Assembly (NCBI RefSeq): GCF_000332995.1
Contig: NZ_BANS01000052.1
Location: 1-43,637 of the forward strand
Source: Gordonia amicalis NBRC 100051 = JCM 11271
Lineage (GTDB): Bacteria > Actinomycetota > Actinomycetes > Mycobacteriales > Mycobacteriaceae
Length of the DNA stretch: 43,637 bases
Direction of reading: 5' to 3'
Both the position numbers and the translations under genes were made by a program. Numbering within the stretch: the first letter of the stretch is position 1; every line of letters starts with the position of its first letter. The notes below the pieces were generated by a model that was not told the origin of the DNA, searched no databases, and was given only the letters and a program-made list of their open reading frames with translations. This document shows, in pieces, positions 25,199-33,124 of the stretch.

Positions 25199-25827
25199 TG
25201 GCCGGACTGCGTATCGACAACGTCGTCACCTCGGGCACCTTCAGCCTCGACGGCGGAACGTGGGATGTCGACAACAATGTGTGGCTCGTCGGGAACGACG
25301 ACGAGGTCATCATCATCGACGCCGCGCACTCGGCGGCCCCGATCCTCTCCGCCGTCGGAGACCGCACGGTGAAGGCGATCGTGCTGACCCACGGTCACAA
25401 CGATCACGTCACCGTTGCGCCGGAGCTGTCGGAGGCCACGGGTGCGCCGATCCTCCTGCACCCCGGAGACGACATGCTCTGGAACGACACCCACCCCGGG
25501 GTGTCGCATCAGGATCTCGAGGACGGCCAGAAGATCGGTATCGCCGGCACCGAGCTGACGATCATCAACACACCCGGCCACTCGCCGGGCTCATCGGTGA
25601 TCCACCTGCCCGAGGCGGGCGTGCTGTTCTCCGGTGACACCCTGTTCCAGGGCGGACCGGGAGCGACCGGACGCTCGTACTCGAGCTTCCCGACGATCAT
25701 CGCCTCGATCACGGAGAAGATCTTCACTCTCGATCCCGAGACCAAGGTGTACACCGGTCACGGCGACGGCACGACCGTCGCCGCCGAGGCACCCCATCTC
25801 GAGGAATGGATCAAGCGCGGCAGCTGA
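25198..25827 (+). CDS. MBL-fold hydrolase of the mycothiol formaldehyde pathway
   Basis: A 209-residue glyoxalase II-like metallo-beta-lactamase-fold protein. The metal ligands are complete: H65-G-H67-N-D69-H70 (LTHGHNDH), His128 (NTPGHSPGS), Asp147 (SGDTLF) and His188 (YTGHGDG). By position (orthologous to Rv2260, translationally coupled to the dehydrogenase) the likely substrate is S-formylmycothiol, releasing formate and mycothiol. That is inference from context; another thioester is possible. The short 209-residue length lacks the helical C-terminal domain of glyoxalase II. A strong hairpin terminator follows the stop at 25 bases. Confidence 0.9.
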   Translation: MAGLRIDNVVTSGTFSLDGGTWDVDNNVWLVGNDDEVIIIDAAHSAAPILSAVGDRTVKAIVLTHGHNDHVTVAPELSEATGAPILLHPGDDMLWNDTHPGVSHQDLEDGQKIGIAGTELTIINTPGHSPGSSVIHLPEAGVLFSGDTLFQGGPGATGRSYSSFPTIIASITEKIFTLDPETKVYTGHGDGTTVAAEAPHLEEWIKRGS

Positions 25828-25851
25828 GCCGCGAGGAATCGACCGGAGAGA

Positions 25852-25886
25852 CCCGGCGCGGACGCCTGTCAGGCGCCCGCGCCGGG
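25852..25886. terminator. Strong hairpin terminator between convergent genes
   Basis: CCCGGCGCGG (25852-25861) pairs with CCGCGCCGGG (25877-25886), and inside it CGCCT (25863-25867) pairs with AGGCG (25871-25875), leaving a 3-base loop and one internal mismatch. GTTCTTC follows on the plus strand, so it should end the formaldehyde operon and probably the opposing gene too. Confidence 0.8.
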
Positions 25887-25890
25887 TTCT

Positions 25891-26418
25891 TCACGGGACG
25901 TCGCGAGGGGGTTGCTGCGGGTTCCTCGTCGGGTTCTCGCCGGGTAGGTGATCGCCCAACCGGTTGCCGCCTGGCTGGTTGCCGCTTGGTTGGTTGCCGC
26001 CGCGGCTGTCACCCAGTTCGTGTTTGTGGCCGGGGGTGCCCAGGTGACGATCGTCGTCGCGGCGTTCCCCCTCGGCCCGGACGTCGGGATCGAGTTTGTC
26101 GGCGTGGGCGAGCGTGCTCTGTACTTCGTCCCGCTTCTCGGCGGCGTGGCCTTCGTGGGCGCGAGCCTGTTCATTGAGTCGTCGGGCCTCGGCGGCCTTG
26201 GCATCGGCCTCGGCCTGGACCTTGCGCGCGTGCGCCTGCGCCTCTTGCGCGGTGGCCTCCCGCCGGCGCAACTCCGACATGTCGCCGGCCGCGTTCTCGC
26301 GGATGCGCTGGGCCTTCGTGCGCCGGAGTTCTCTGCGCTTCCGTAGGAAGAACAGCAGTGCGACTAGCAGGATGATCACGACGATCACGGCGATGATGAT
26401 CCACAGGGCGGTGTCCAC
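25891..26418 (-). CDS. Single-pass membrane protein with coiled coil
   Basis: A 175-residue protein. One N-terminal span (about 4-26, a very hydrophobic Ile/Val/Leu run) is followed by a basic KRRELRRTKAQR and a long charged Ala/Glu/Arg/Lys-rich helix (about 35-115; TAQEAQAHARKVQAEADAK) expected to form a coiled coil in the cytoplasm. The C-terminal 50 residues are acidic then Gly/Asn/Pro-rich with G-N-Q-P repeats, likely disordered. No enzyme motif. Such proteins are frequent in Gordonia and are often thought to be structural or stress-related; the role here is unknown. The start GTG 26418 has GAGGAGG at the right distance, and the upstream extension is not protein-like. Confidence 0.75.
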   Translation of the reverse strand: MDTALWIIIAVIVVIILLVALLFFLRKRRELRRTKAQRIRENAAGDMSELRRREATAQEAQAHARKVQAEADAKAAEARRLNEQARAHEGHAAEKRDEVQSTLAHADKLDPDVRAEGERRDDDRHLGTPGHKHELGDSRGGNQPSGNQPGGNRLGDHLPGENPTRNPQQPPRDVP

Positions 26419-26516
26419 GGTGTCCTCCTCAGACGGAAAGCATGGTCGGCACCGGATACCCAGAAACCGGCGCCACGAACCGGGACAAGTGCGGTGGGAA
26501 GGCCGAGTCGGCGGGG

Positions 26517-26522
26517 TACGGT
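26517..26522 (+). promoter_or_regulatory. -10 element of a leaderless SulP transcript
   Basis: TACGGT fits the TANNNT pattern and ends 7 bases before ATG 26530, where no ribosome site exists. Transcription would begin at or next to the start codon, as in many leaderless actinobacterial mRNAs. Confidence 0.5.
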
Positions 26523-26529
26523 CTACGTC

Positions 26530-28308
26530 ATGATCGCGCTCCATGCGCTGGTCCCGCCCGCGCTGCGCGGTTACCGGCTCGCGTGGCTGCGTGCCGACGT
26601 CGTGGCCGGGGTGACCCTCGCGGCCGTCGCGATCCCAGAATGCATGGGGTACAGCTCGATTGCGCACGTGCCGGTGTCGGCTGGGTTGTACACCATCATC
26701 CTGCCGGCGGTCGCCTTTGCGTTGCTGGGGGCCTCGCGGCTTCTCGTCGTGGGCGCGGACTCCGCAACCGCGGCGCTGCTCGCGTCGGGTATCGCCGGTA
26801 TCGGCGTCGTCGGAGTGGAACCCGATTCGCAGGAGTGGTTGGCCTGGGCATCGCTGATCGCCCTGGTCACGGGGGTGTTCCTGGCGCTTGCGCGGCTGCT
26901 GAGACTGGGATTTCTCGCCGACTTCCTCTCCACCGCGGTTCTGGTGGGATTCCTCGCCGGGACCGGCCTCACGGTCATCGTCGGGCAGGTTCCCGGAATG
27001 GTCGGCCTGCCGCGAGCCGAGGGCTGGGTGTGGGAGCGGTGCGCCGCGATCGTCGACCGTCTGGGCTCGATCGACTGGGCATCGACGGCGTTCGCGGCCG
27101 CGTCGCTGGGCGTGCTGCTGGTGGCGCGGCGGGTGGTCCCTCGATCACCCGCGGCATTCGTCCTGGTGGTGGCATCCATCGTGCTGGTCGCGATGTTCGG
27201 CTGGGACGACGATCTGCCGGTCGTCGGAAACCTGCGCGGCGACATACCGCTTTTCGGTCTGCCCACCGGGTTGGGATGGGATGCCGTGCCCAAGGCGGCG
27301 ACCGTCGCGTTCGGCTGCACGGTGGTGATCCTGGCCCAGAGCGCAGGCACGGCACGAGGACTCGCGCACAAGCACGGCGAGACCACCGACGTGAACCGCG
27401 ACATGGTCGGCCTGGCGGCGGCCAACATCGTTGCGGGACTGAACTCTACGTTCGTGGTGAACGGAAGCCCCACCAAGACCCAGTTCCTCGAGGAGCAACG
27501 CGGCCGCACCCAGGTCGCGAACCTGACCATGGCCGCGACGGCACTGGCCGCCGTCGCCTTCCTCGGCCCGGCGCTGGCCCACCTGCCGCATGCCGTGCTC
27601 GCCGCGATCGTGTTCCTGGTCGCGATCGACCTCATCGACGTGCACTCGTTCCGCCGGATGTGGCGGATCCGCCGGATCGAGTTCGGGATCGCGGTGCTCA
27701 CCGCGGTCGTCGTCGTGGTGTTCGGGGTGCAGAACGGGATTCTGGCCGCGATGGTGGTGTCGTTGCTGGAGATCATCCGCCGGCAATACCGACCGGAGAG
27801 GTTCGTCGTCGGGGTGTCCGATCACGGACGTGCGCGAGAGTATCGGCCCGCTCGGGGCGGCCAGCAGTCCATGCCGGGCCTCATCGTGTTCCGTTACGAC
27901 GCGGATCTGTTCTACGCGAACGTCAATCGATTCGCCGACGATGTGGTGGCGCTCGTCGAGTCCGCCCCCGATCCGGTGCGCTGGCTGGTCCTCGACTGCA
28001 CGGTGATCTCGTATGTCGACTACTCGGCAACCGGTGTGCTCGACGACCTCGTCGCGTTCGTGCATTCGCGGGACGCCCATATCGTTCTCGCCGGCGTCGA
28101 TCCCGAACTGGAGGGCATGTTGCGGGCGCAGGGACTCCTCGAGGACTTCGACCCGGCGCATGTCTTCCCGACCGTCGGTGCCGCAGTCAGGGCGTTCGAG
28201 GCCGCCTATCCCGCAGGCGAGTCACGGGAGTTGCCTCCGGCGACGCCCGAGGAGCCCATCGACGGCGAGAAAGCCGAGGATGACACCGCCGAGACGGACA
28301 ACGGGTGA
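26530..28308 (+). CDS. SulP family anion transporter with STAS domain
   Basis: A 592-residue inner-membrane transporter of the SulP/SLC26 family. The membrane domain (about 15-420) opens with the family signature AGVTLAAVAIPECMGYSSIA, where a Glu stands in place of the common Gln of P-Q-x-M-x-Y. Further motifs are FLSTAVLVGFLAGTGLTVIV and NSTFVVNGSPTKTQFLEEQ. The C-terminal STAS domain (about 445-565) has GLIVFRYDADLFYANVNRF and LVLDCTVISYVDYSATGVL. The tail is acidic. Sulfate or bicarbonate are the usual substrates; neither can be chosen here. ATG 26530 is preferred over GTG 26494 because a -10 hexamer sits 7 bases upstream. It is followed 60 bases later by an MFS gene with its own promoter-like signal. 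Confidence 0.88.
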   Translation: MIALHALVPPALRGYRLAWLRADVVAGVTLAAVAIPECMGYSSIAHVPVSAGLYTIILPAVAFALLGASRLLVVGADSATAALLASGIAGIGVVGVEPDSQEWLAWASLIALVTGVFLALARLLRLGFLADFLSTAVLVGFLAGTGLTVIVGQVPGMVGLPRAEGWVWERCAAIVDRLGSIDWASTAFAAASLGVLLVARRVVPRSPAAFVLVVASIVLVAMFGWDDDLPVVGNLRGDIPLFGLPTGLGWDAVPKAATVAFGCTVVILAQSAGTARGLAHKHGETTDVNRDMVGLAAANIVAGLNSTFVVNGSPTKTQFLEEQRGRTQVANLTMAATALAAVAFLGPALAHLPHAVLAAIVFLVAIDLIDVHSFRRMWRIRRIEFGIAVLTAVVVVVFGVQNGILAAMVVSLLEIIRRQYRPERFVVGVSDHGRAREYRPARGGQQSMPGLIVFRYDADLFYANVNRFADDVVALVESAPDPVRWLVLDCTVISYVDYSATGVLDDLVAFVHSRDAHIVLAGVDPELEGMLRAQGLLEDFDPAHVFPTVGAAVRAFEAAYPAGESRELPPATPEEPIDGEKAEDDTAETDNG

Positions 28309-28355
28309 GTGCCTCACCGGCCCACCACCCGCCGATGTGATGTGGTTCGCAGGCG

Positions 28356-28361
28356 TAACCT
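28356..28361 (+). promoter_or_regulatory. -10 element of a leaderless MFS transcript
   Basis: TAACCT, a TANNNT hexamer, ends 7 bases before ATG 28369 and there is no ribosome site, consistent with a leaderless transcript. Confidence 0.5.
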
Positions 28362-28368
28362 CGCACGA

Positions 28369-29736
28369 ATGAGCGAGTCCGCGGTCCGCAACATCGACCA
28401 CCCCGAACAGCCACCGGTACCCCGGAGCCGCATCGTCATCGCGTCGATGGTCGGTACGAGCATCGAGTTCTTCGACTTCTACATCTATGCCACCGCCGCG
28501 GTGCTGGTGTTCCCGGTGTTGTTCTTCCCGTCCGGTGACGAGACCGCGGCGTTGTTGTCGTCGTTCGCGACCTTCGGACTCGCCTTCGTCGCGCGGCCCA
28601 TCGGCTCGGTCCTGTTCGGCCACTTCGGTGACCGGGTCGGCCGCAAGGCGACGCTGGTCGGGTCATTGCTCACGATGGGCATCGCGACCTTCGTCATCGG
28701 CCTGCTGCCCACCTACGACTCGGTAGGGTATCTGGCCCCGGCGCTGCTGGCGCTGATGCGCTTCTGCCAGGGCCTCGGTCTCGGCGGGGAATGGTCTGGT
28801 GCAGCGCTTCTCGCGACCGAGACCGCCGAGAAGGGCAAGCGGGCCTGGGCCGCCATGTGGCCGCAGCTGGGCGCGCCGATCGGGTTCCTCTTCGCCAACG
28901 GCACCTTCCTGCTGTTGATCTACGGCCTCGACTTCGACGCCAAGACCTCCGCCTCCGATCACGCGTTCATGACATGGGGATGGCGAATCCCGTTCCTCGC
29001 CAGCGCGATCATGGTCGCCGTCGGCCTGTACGTGCGCCTGAAGCTCACCGAGACACCGGTGTTCGCGAAGGCGGTGGAAGAGGGCAAGAAGGTCAAGGCG
29101 CCGCTCGCCGAGGTGGTGAAGTCCAACTGGCGGGAGCTCGTCGCGGGCACCTTCATCATGGTCGCGACGTACACGCTCTTCTACATCGTGACCACCTGGA
29201 TCATCTCCTACGGCACCGGCAAGGTGACCGACGCGTCGGGTGTGAAGCTGTCGATCGGCTACGCCGACTTCCTCGAGCTGCAACTCATCGCCGTGCTGTT
29301 CTTCGCTGCGTGCGTGCCGATCTCGGGTCGTCTCGCCGACCGTTTCGGCCGTCGCGCCTTCCTCCTCGTGGTCACGGCGGCGATCATCGTGTTCGGACTC
29401 TGCTTCGAGCTGATCCTCGACCCGTCGTCGATGACCGACGGCACGATGCTGTTCTTCCTGGTCCTCGGCATGACCCTGATGGGTCTGACGTTCGGGCCGA
29501 TGAGCGCGATCCTGCCGGAACTGTTCCCGACCAACGTCCGCTACACGGGTTCGGGGATCTCCTACAACGTGGCCTCGATCATCGGCGCCGCGGTCGCGCC
29601 GTTCATCGCGACGTGGATCGTTGCCGACTTCGGTGTGGGCTGGGTCGGTGTGTATCTCGCCGTCGCCGCCTGCACGACGCTGATCGCACTCTTCAGCGTC
29701 CGGGAGACCAAGACGGTCGACCTGACCGAGGTCTGA
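28369..29736 (+). CDS. MFS transporter, metabolite:proton symporter type
   Basis: A 455-residue transporter with 12 predicted membrane spans. The start SRIVIASMVGTSIEFFDFYI and the loop GHFGDRVGRKATLVGSLLTM (the MFS loop motif) identify the metabolite:H+ symporter group that includes ProP, KgtP and ShiA. Other markers are RFCQGLGLGGEWSGAALLAT, RIPFLASAIMVAVGLYVRLK, the second-half repeat GRLADRFGRRAFLLV, and LPELFPTNVRYTGSGISYN. Members carry organic acids, shikimate or osmolytes with protons; the substrate is not determined. The gene is 60 bases downstream of the SulP gene with its own leaderless-type start. Codon use is like its neighbours. Confidence 0.9.
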   Translation: MSESAVRNIDHPEQPPVPRSRIVIASMVGTSIEFFDFYIYATAAVLVFPVLFFPSGDETAALLSSFATFGLAFVARPIGSVLFGHFGDRVGRKATLVGSLLTMGIATFVIGLLPTYDSVGYLAPALLALMRFCQGLGLGGEWSGAALLATETAEKGKRAWAAMWPQLGAPIGFLFANGTFLLLIYGLDFDAKTSASDHAFMTWGWRIPFLASAIMVAVGLYVRLKLTETPVFAKAVEEGKKVKAPLAEVVKSNWRELVAGTFIMVATYTLFYIVTTWIISYGTGKVTDASGVKLSIGYADFLELQLIAVLFFAACVPISGRLADRFGRRAFLLVVTAAIIVFGLCFELILDPSSMTDGTMLFFLVLGMTLMGLTFGPMSAILPELFPTNVRYTGSGISYNVASIIGAAVAPFIATWIVADFGVGWVGVYLAVAACTTLIALFSVRETKTVDLTEV

Positions 29737-29786
29737 GGTCCGGCACCGGGTGCCGCGAGGTGCCCGGCCGTGTCCGACCCGCGGCG

Positions 29787-29792
29787 TACCGT
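29787..29792 (+). promoter_or_regulatory. -10 element of a leaderless DNA ligase transcript
   Basis: TACCGT ends 7 bases before GTG 29800, with no ribosome site in between, again the leaderless arrangement. Confidence 0.5.
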
Positions 29793-29799
29793 CGGTGAC

Positions 29800-31317
29800 G
29801 TGAGATTGATCGACGTGATGCAGACGTCCTCCGATGTCGCGCGCGACCGCTCACGCACCCGCAAGACCGAGGTGCTGGCCGGGTTGCTGGGCACCGCCAC
29901 CGATGCCGAGCTCCCCATCGTGGTCGCCTGGCTGTCCGGCGAGATACCGCAGGGCAGGCTGGGTGTCGGCTGGCGATCACTGTCGAAGCTCGTGTCCGAA
30001 CCGGCCGGGGAGCCGTCGCTCGAGGTCGCCGAGGTCGACGCCGCATTCGGCGAACTCGCTTCGGCGAGCGGACCGGGTTCGACGACCCACCGCGCCGAGA
30101 TCCTCGCCGCGATGTTCGGCGCCGCCACCGAACCGGAGCAGAAGTTCCTGGTCGCCCTGCTGACCGGCGAGTTGCGGCAGGGCGCGCTGGCCGGGGTCAT
30201 GACCGACGCGATCGCGAAGGTCACCGGTGAACCGCTGACCGCGGTGCGTCGTGCGCACATGCTCACCGGATCGTTGCCGGAGACCGCGGCGCTCGCTCGC
30301 TTCGGCGCCGAGGCGCTGGCGGGAGTGGGACTCGAGGTCGGCCGCGCCGTCGAACCGATGCTCGCGACTCCCGCCGACAACCTCGACGCCGCCCTGGACC
30401 TTCTCGGCCCCGACCTCATCGTCGACTACAAGCTCGACGGCGCGCGAATCCAGGTGCACCGCAAGGGCACCGACGTCTCGGTGTACACCCGCACACTCCG
30501 CGACGTCACCGACAACGTCCCGGACCTCGTCGAGGTCATCGCCGGACTACCCTGCGAAGCGGTCATCCTCGACGGCGAGACACTCATGCTCAGCGACGAC
30601 GGACGTCCGCGGTCGTTTCAGGACACGATGAGCCGGTTCGGTTCCGGGCCCACCGCGGCCGGCGAGCCCGAACGGCTGCTGAAACCGTTCTTCTTCGACT
30701 GCCTGCACCTCGACGGCGTCGACCTCATCGACCGCCCGCTGTCCGAACGTCTCGCCGCGATCGACTCGATCGCCCCGCAGCTGCGGATTCCGGCGGTGTC
30801 ACGTCCGACCGCAGAGGAGGCCCAGCGCCACTTCGACGCCGCGATGGCCGACGGCCACGAGGGCGTGATGGTCAAGTCCCTCGACGGACTCTATGTGGCC
30901 GGTCGTCGCGGAAAGGCCTGGCAGAAGGTCAAACCCACGCACACCTTCGATCTCGTCGTGCTCGGCGCCGAGTGGGGGTCGGGTCGCCGGACCGGCTGGC
31001 TGTCGAACCTGCACCTCGGTGCCCGTGACCCCGAGACCGGCGAACTCGTCATGGTGGGCAAGACGTTCAAGGGTCTCACCGACGAGATCCTCCGATGGCA
31101 GACCGAGGAGTTCCCGAAGCACGCCACGCATCGAGACGCTCACACCGTCTACCTGCGCCCGGAGATCGTCGTCGAGATCGAACTCGATGGGGCACAACGC
31201 AGTTCGCGCTACCCCGGTGGTGTTGCGCTCCGCTTCGCGCGCGTCGTGCGATACCGCCCCGACAAGACACCCGACCTCGCCGACAGCATCGACGCGATCC
31301 GGGCGCTGCTCAAGTAA
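29800..31317 (+). CDS. ligB: ATP-dependent DNA ligase (LigB-type)
   Basis: A 505-residue ATP-dependent DNA ligase, nearly the length of M. tuberculosis LigB (Rv3062, 507 residues). The N-terminal DNA-binding helices (about 1-190) include LTGELRQGALAGVMTDAIAK. The nucleotidyltransferase core has Lys211 in DYKLDGARIQVH, which takes up AMP, followed by LPCEAVILDGETLM (motif III region), FFFDCLHLDGVDL and GHEGVMVKSLDGLY (motif IV region), and WQKVKPTHTFDLVV (motif V). The OB-fold domain ends with YLRPEIVVEIELDGAQRS. It would seal nicks using ATP, alongside the NAD-dependent LigA expected elsewhere. GTG 29800 matches the family start; the upstream in-frame ATG-less extension is not needed. It converges with the RskA gene, 3 bases apart. 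Confidence 0.93.
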   Translation: MRLIDVMQTSSDVARDRSRTRKTEVLAGLLGTATDAELPIVVAWLSGEIPQGRLGVGWRSLSKLVSEPAGEPSLEVAEVDAAFGELASASGPGSTTHRAEILAAMFGAATEPEQKFLVALLTGELRQGALAGVMTDAIAKVTGEPLTAVRRAHMLTGSLPETAALARFGAEALAGVGLEVGRAVEPMLATPADNLDAALDLLGPDLIVDYKLDGARIQVHRKGTDVSVYTRTLRDVTDNVPDLVEVIAGLPCEAVILDGETLMLSDDGRPRSFQDTMSRFGSGPTAAGEPERLLKPFFFDCLHLDGVDLIDRPLSERLAAIDSIAPQLRIPAVSRPTAEEAQRHFDAAMADGHEGVMVKSLDGLYVAGRRGKAWQKVKPTHTFDLVVLGAEWGSGRRTGWLSNLHLGARDPETGELVMVGKTFKGLTDEILRWQTEEFPKHATHRDAHTVYLRPEIVVEIELDGAQRSSRYPGGVALRFARVVRYRPDKTPDLADSIDAIRALLK

Positions 31318-31320
31318 CGG

Positions 31321-32175
31321 TCAGCTCAACGACAGCTGGGCCACCGGAGCGCTGGTCGGTTGCGTCGAACCCCCGGGCGGTTCGACGGTGAACGCCAGGG
31401 CGTCGGCCGTGTTGATCCCGGACAGGACCGCGGTGGTGACCGGTTCGACGTCCGCGTCGGTCATGGTGCCGGCCGAACGTGTCCCGCCGGGACCGACGAG
31501 CCACATCTGGTACACGGTGCCCGGCTTCGGTGGCGGCACCGAATTCATCACCAGCACAGCGGTATCGGCGGACTGGGCCAGGTAGATGGTGGCGCTCCCG
31601 GTGGCGACCGGAGCACTCGTGGACCGCAGGTCGCCGGCCGAGAACACCTGCTCGGCCGGTGAGGCGACGGGTGGGGGAGCGGCGGGTTCGTCCGAGTTCG
31701 ACAGTCCGATGTCCCAGCCGAGCGCGCCGACCGCGATCGCGGCCACGGCGGCGGCGGTGAGGTAGGTGAAGCGACGTGAGCGTCCGGGGCGTCGGGCCTC
31801 GAGGTCCGCGGGCGGTTCGACGGGCACAGGTGGTGGCGCCGACGCCGGCGCGTCGACCACGGGCTTCTCGACCATCTCGACGGTCGGGCCGGGCACGCGG
31901 GCCGACGGCTCGTCGAGTCCCGCCTCGGCCCGCGCGGCGGCGAGTACCCGATCGCGCAAGGACGGTGGGGGCGGAGTCGCAGTGGCCGCGCTGATCGCGG
32001 CCATGGCCTCCCTGGTGGCCCGGACCTGCTTGGCGAACAGCTCGCGAAAGTCCCCGGGAGCGGAGGCAACCCGCGCCTCGATGTCGCGCAGCTCGTCGGA
32101 GGACAGTGCGTTCAGCCCGACGACCGGCGCCAACTCGAGCAATTCGGCTTCCTCGGGATCGAGATGATCAGTCAT
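31321..32175 (-). CDS. rskA: RskA-type anti-sigma factor, no adjacent SigK
   Basis: A 284-residue membrane anti-sigma factor. The cytoplasmic part has the sigma-binding region ELLELAPVVGLNALSSDELR (about 11-30) and helices to about 80, then a Pro-rich linker. One membrane span lies at about 136-155, and the extracytoplasmic RskA domain includes VFSAGDLRST, ATIYLAQSADTAVLVMNSVP and the TVYQMWLVGPGG signature, with a C-terminus in FTVEPPGGS. RskA holds SigK until it is cleaved by proteolysis under redox stress. In mycobacteria rskA directly follows sigK; here the upstream neighbour is a broken YccF gene and no sigma factor sequence is found within 700 bases upstream. GGAGG precedes ATG 32175. 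Confidence 0.88.
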   Translation of the reverse strand: MTDHLDPEEAELLELAPVVGLNALSSDELRDIEARVASAPGDFRELFAKQVRATREAMAAISAATATPPPPSLRDRVLAAARAEAGLDEPSARVPGPTVEMVEKPVVDAPASAPPPVPVEPPADLEARRPGRSRRFTYLTAAAVAAIAVGALGWDIGLSNSDEPAAPPPVASPAEQVFSAGDLRSTSAPVATGSATIYLAQSADTAVLVMNSVPPPKPGTVYQMWLVGPGGTRSAGTMTDADVEPVTTAVLSGINTADALAFTVEPPGGSTQPTSAPVAQLSLS

Positions 32176-32351
32176 CACCCACCTCCTGCCCTCGGTCTCG
32201 TACCGCGTTCACCTTCTGCTGCTGTCCTTCCGCTGGGCGGCAGATGTCCGCCCGCAGCCGCGGACGCAGAGCCTCGACGCTCATAGGGGTCCGGGCGAGG
32301 CTCATGCCTCTTCTTCGGACTCGACGACCCACTCGGATGGGTCGGCCACCC

Positions 32352-32758
32352 TCACATGCGGACCGGGGCCCCGCCGGGCATCGGCTGGTCGGTGGGGACG
32401 ATCTCGGCGCCCAGCGGGAGCAGCGAGATCGGCACCATCTTGAAGCTCGCGATGCCGAGCGGGATGCCGATGATGGTGATGCAGAGGGCGAGGCCGGTGG
32501 CGATGTGGCCCAGGGCGAGCCACAGTCCGGCGACGATGATCCAGATGATGTTGCCGATCATCGAACCCGCGCCGGCGGTGGGTTTGCGGACGACGGTGCG
32601 GCCGAACGGCCAGAGTGCGTAGTTGCCATCCGGAACGACGCGATGCCGAATGGGATGGTGATGATCAGGATGCAGCAGATGATGCCGGCGACGACGTAGC
32701 CGATCGCCATCCACAGGCCGCACAGCAGCAGCCAGATGACGTTGAGGAGGGTCTTCAT
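32352..32758 (-). pseudogene. YccF family inner-membrane protein, frameshifted
   Basis: Two frames join to a 135-residue YccF protein with two homologous halves. The first half (from ATG 32758) reads MKTLLNVIWLLLCGLWMAIG then ITIPFGIASFRMA; the second, in another frame, resumes with NYALWPFGRTVV, NIIWIIVAGLWLALGHIATG, IIGIPLGIASFKMV and the terminal P-V-R-M. The break is at about 32622-32627, where one base is missing after R-M-A: the minus strand reads ATGGCAACTAC where a codon-complete version needs one more base. YccF proteins have four membrane spans and unknown function. TACACA lies 8 bases before the ATG, so it may be leaderless. Genuine decay or an assembly indel are both possible. Confidence 0.8.
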
Positions 32759-32839
32759 CAGTCCATTGTGTACGCGTCGGCGCGCAGTGGGGTCAAAAGC
32801 GTGACGGCGCCGACCCGCCCCCATACGGACGGGTCACAT

Positions 32840-32845
32840 TACGAT
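32840..32845 (+). promoter_or_regulatory. -10 element of a leaderless small-membrane-protein transcript
   Basis: TACGAT ends 8 bases before ATG 32854, with no ribosome site, matching the leaderless pattern of neighbouring genes. Confidence 0.5.
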
Positions 32846-32853
32846 GGGACGTC

Positions 32854-33108
32854 ATGGGAGCGCGGTCGGTTCGGACACGTGAAGCGGTGTGGGCGTTGGT
32901 CACCACGCTGGTCCTCGTCATCCGCATCCTCGCGACGATCGCCCTGGTTCTGTTCGTGATCGGCTGGGCGGTCGCGGCCATCCGCGGCACCCTCGACAAC
33001 GCCTTCCTCTGGCCGGCGATCGGCGGCGGTGCCGCGCTCCTGCTGAGCACGTACCTCTATGGCCATCTGCGGGTCCGGTATCCCCGCCACAACGGCTGGA
33101 TTCCCTGA
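32854..33108 (+). CDS. Small two-span membrane protein
   Basis: An 84-residue protein with a basic start (MGARSVRTREAVW), a first membrane span (about 14-44, rich in Leu/Val/Ala), a second (about 52-68, AIGGGAALLLSTYLYG) and a short basic tail HLRVRYPRHNGWIP. Both termini should face the cytoplasm. Comparable hypothetical proteins are frequent in the order; no function is known. It converges with the TIGR03086-type gene 16 bases away. Confidence 0.7.
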   Translation: MGARSVRTREAVWALVTTLVLVIRILATIALVLFVIGWAVAAIRGTLDNAFLWPAIGGGAALLLSTYLYGHLRVRYPRHNGWIP

Positions 33109-33124
33109 GGAGCGCGGCGTCGCT

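Noticed and set aside
32168..32305. A 45-codon minus-strand frame overlapping the rskA start, considered as a SigK remnant
   Set aside because: Its sequence (LRPRLRADICRPAEG and so on) has no sigma factor helix-turn-helix or region 2 features.
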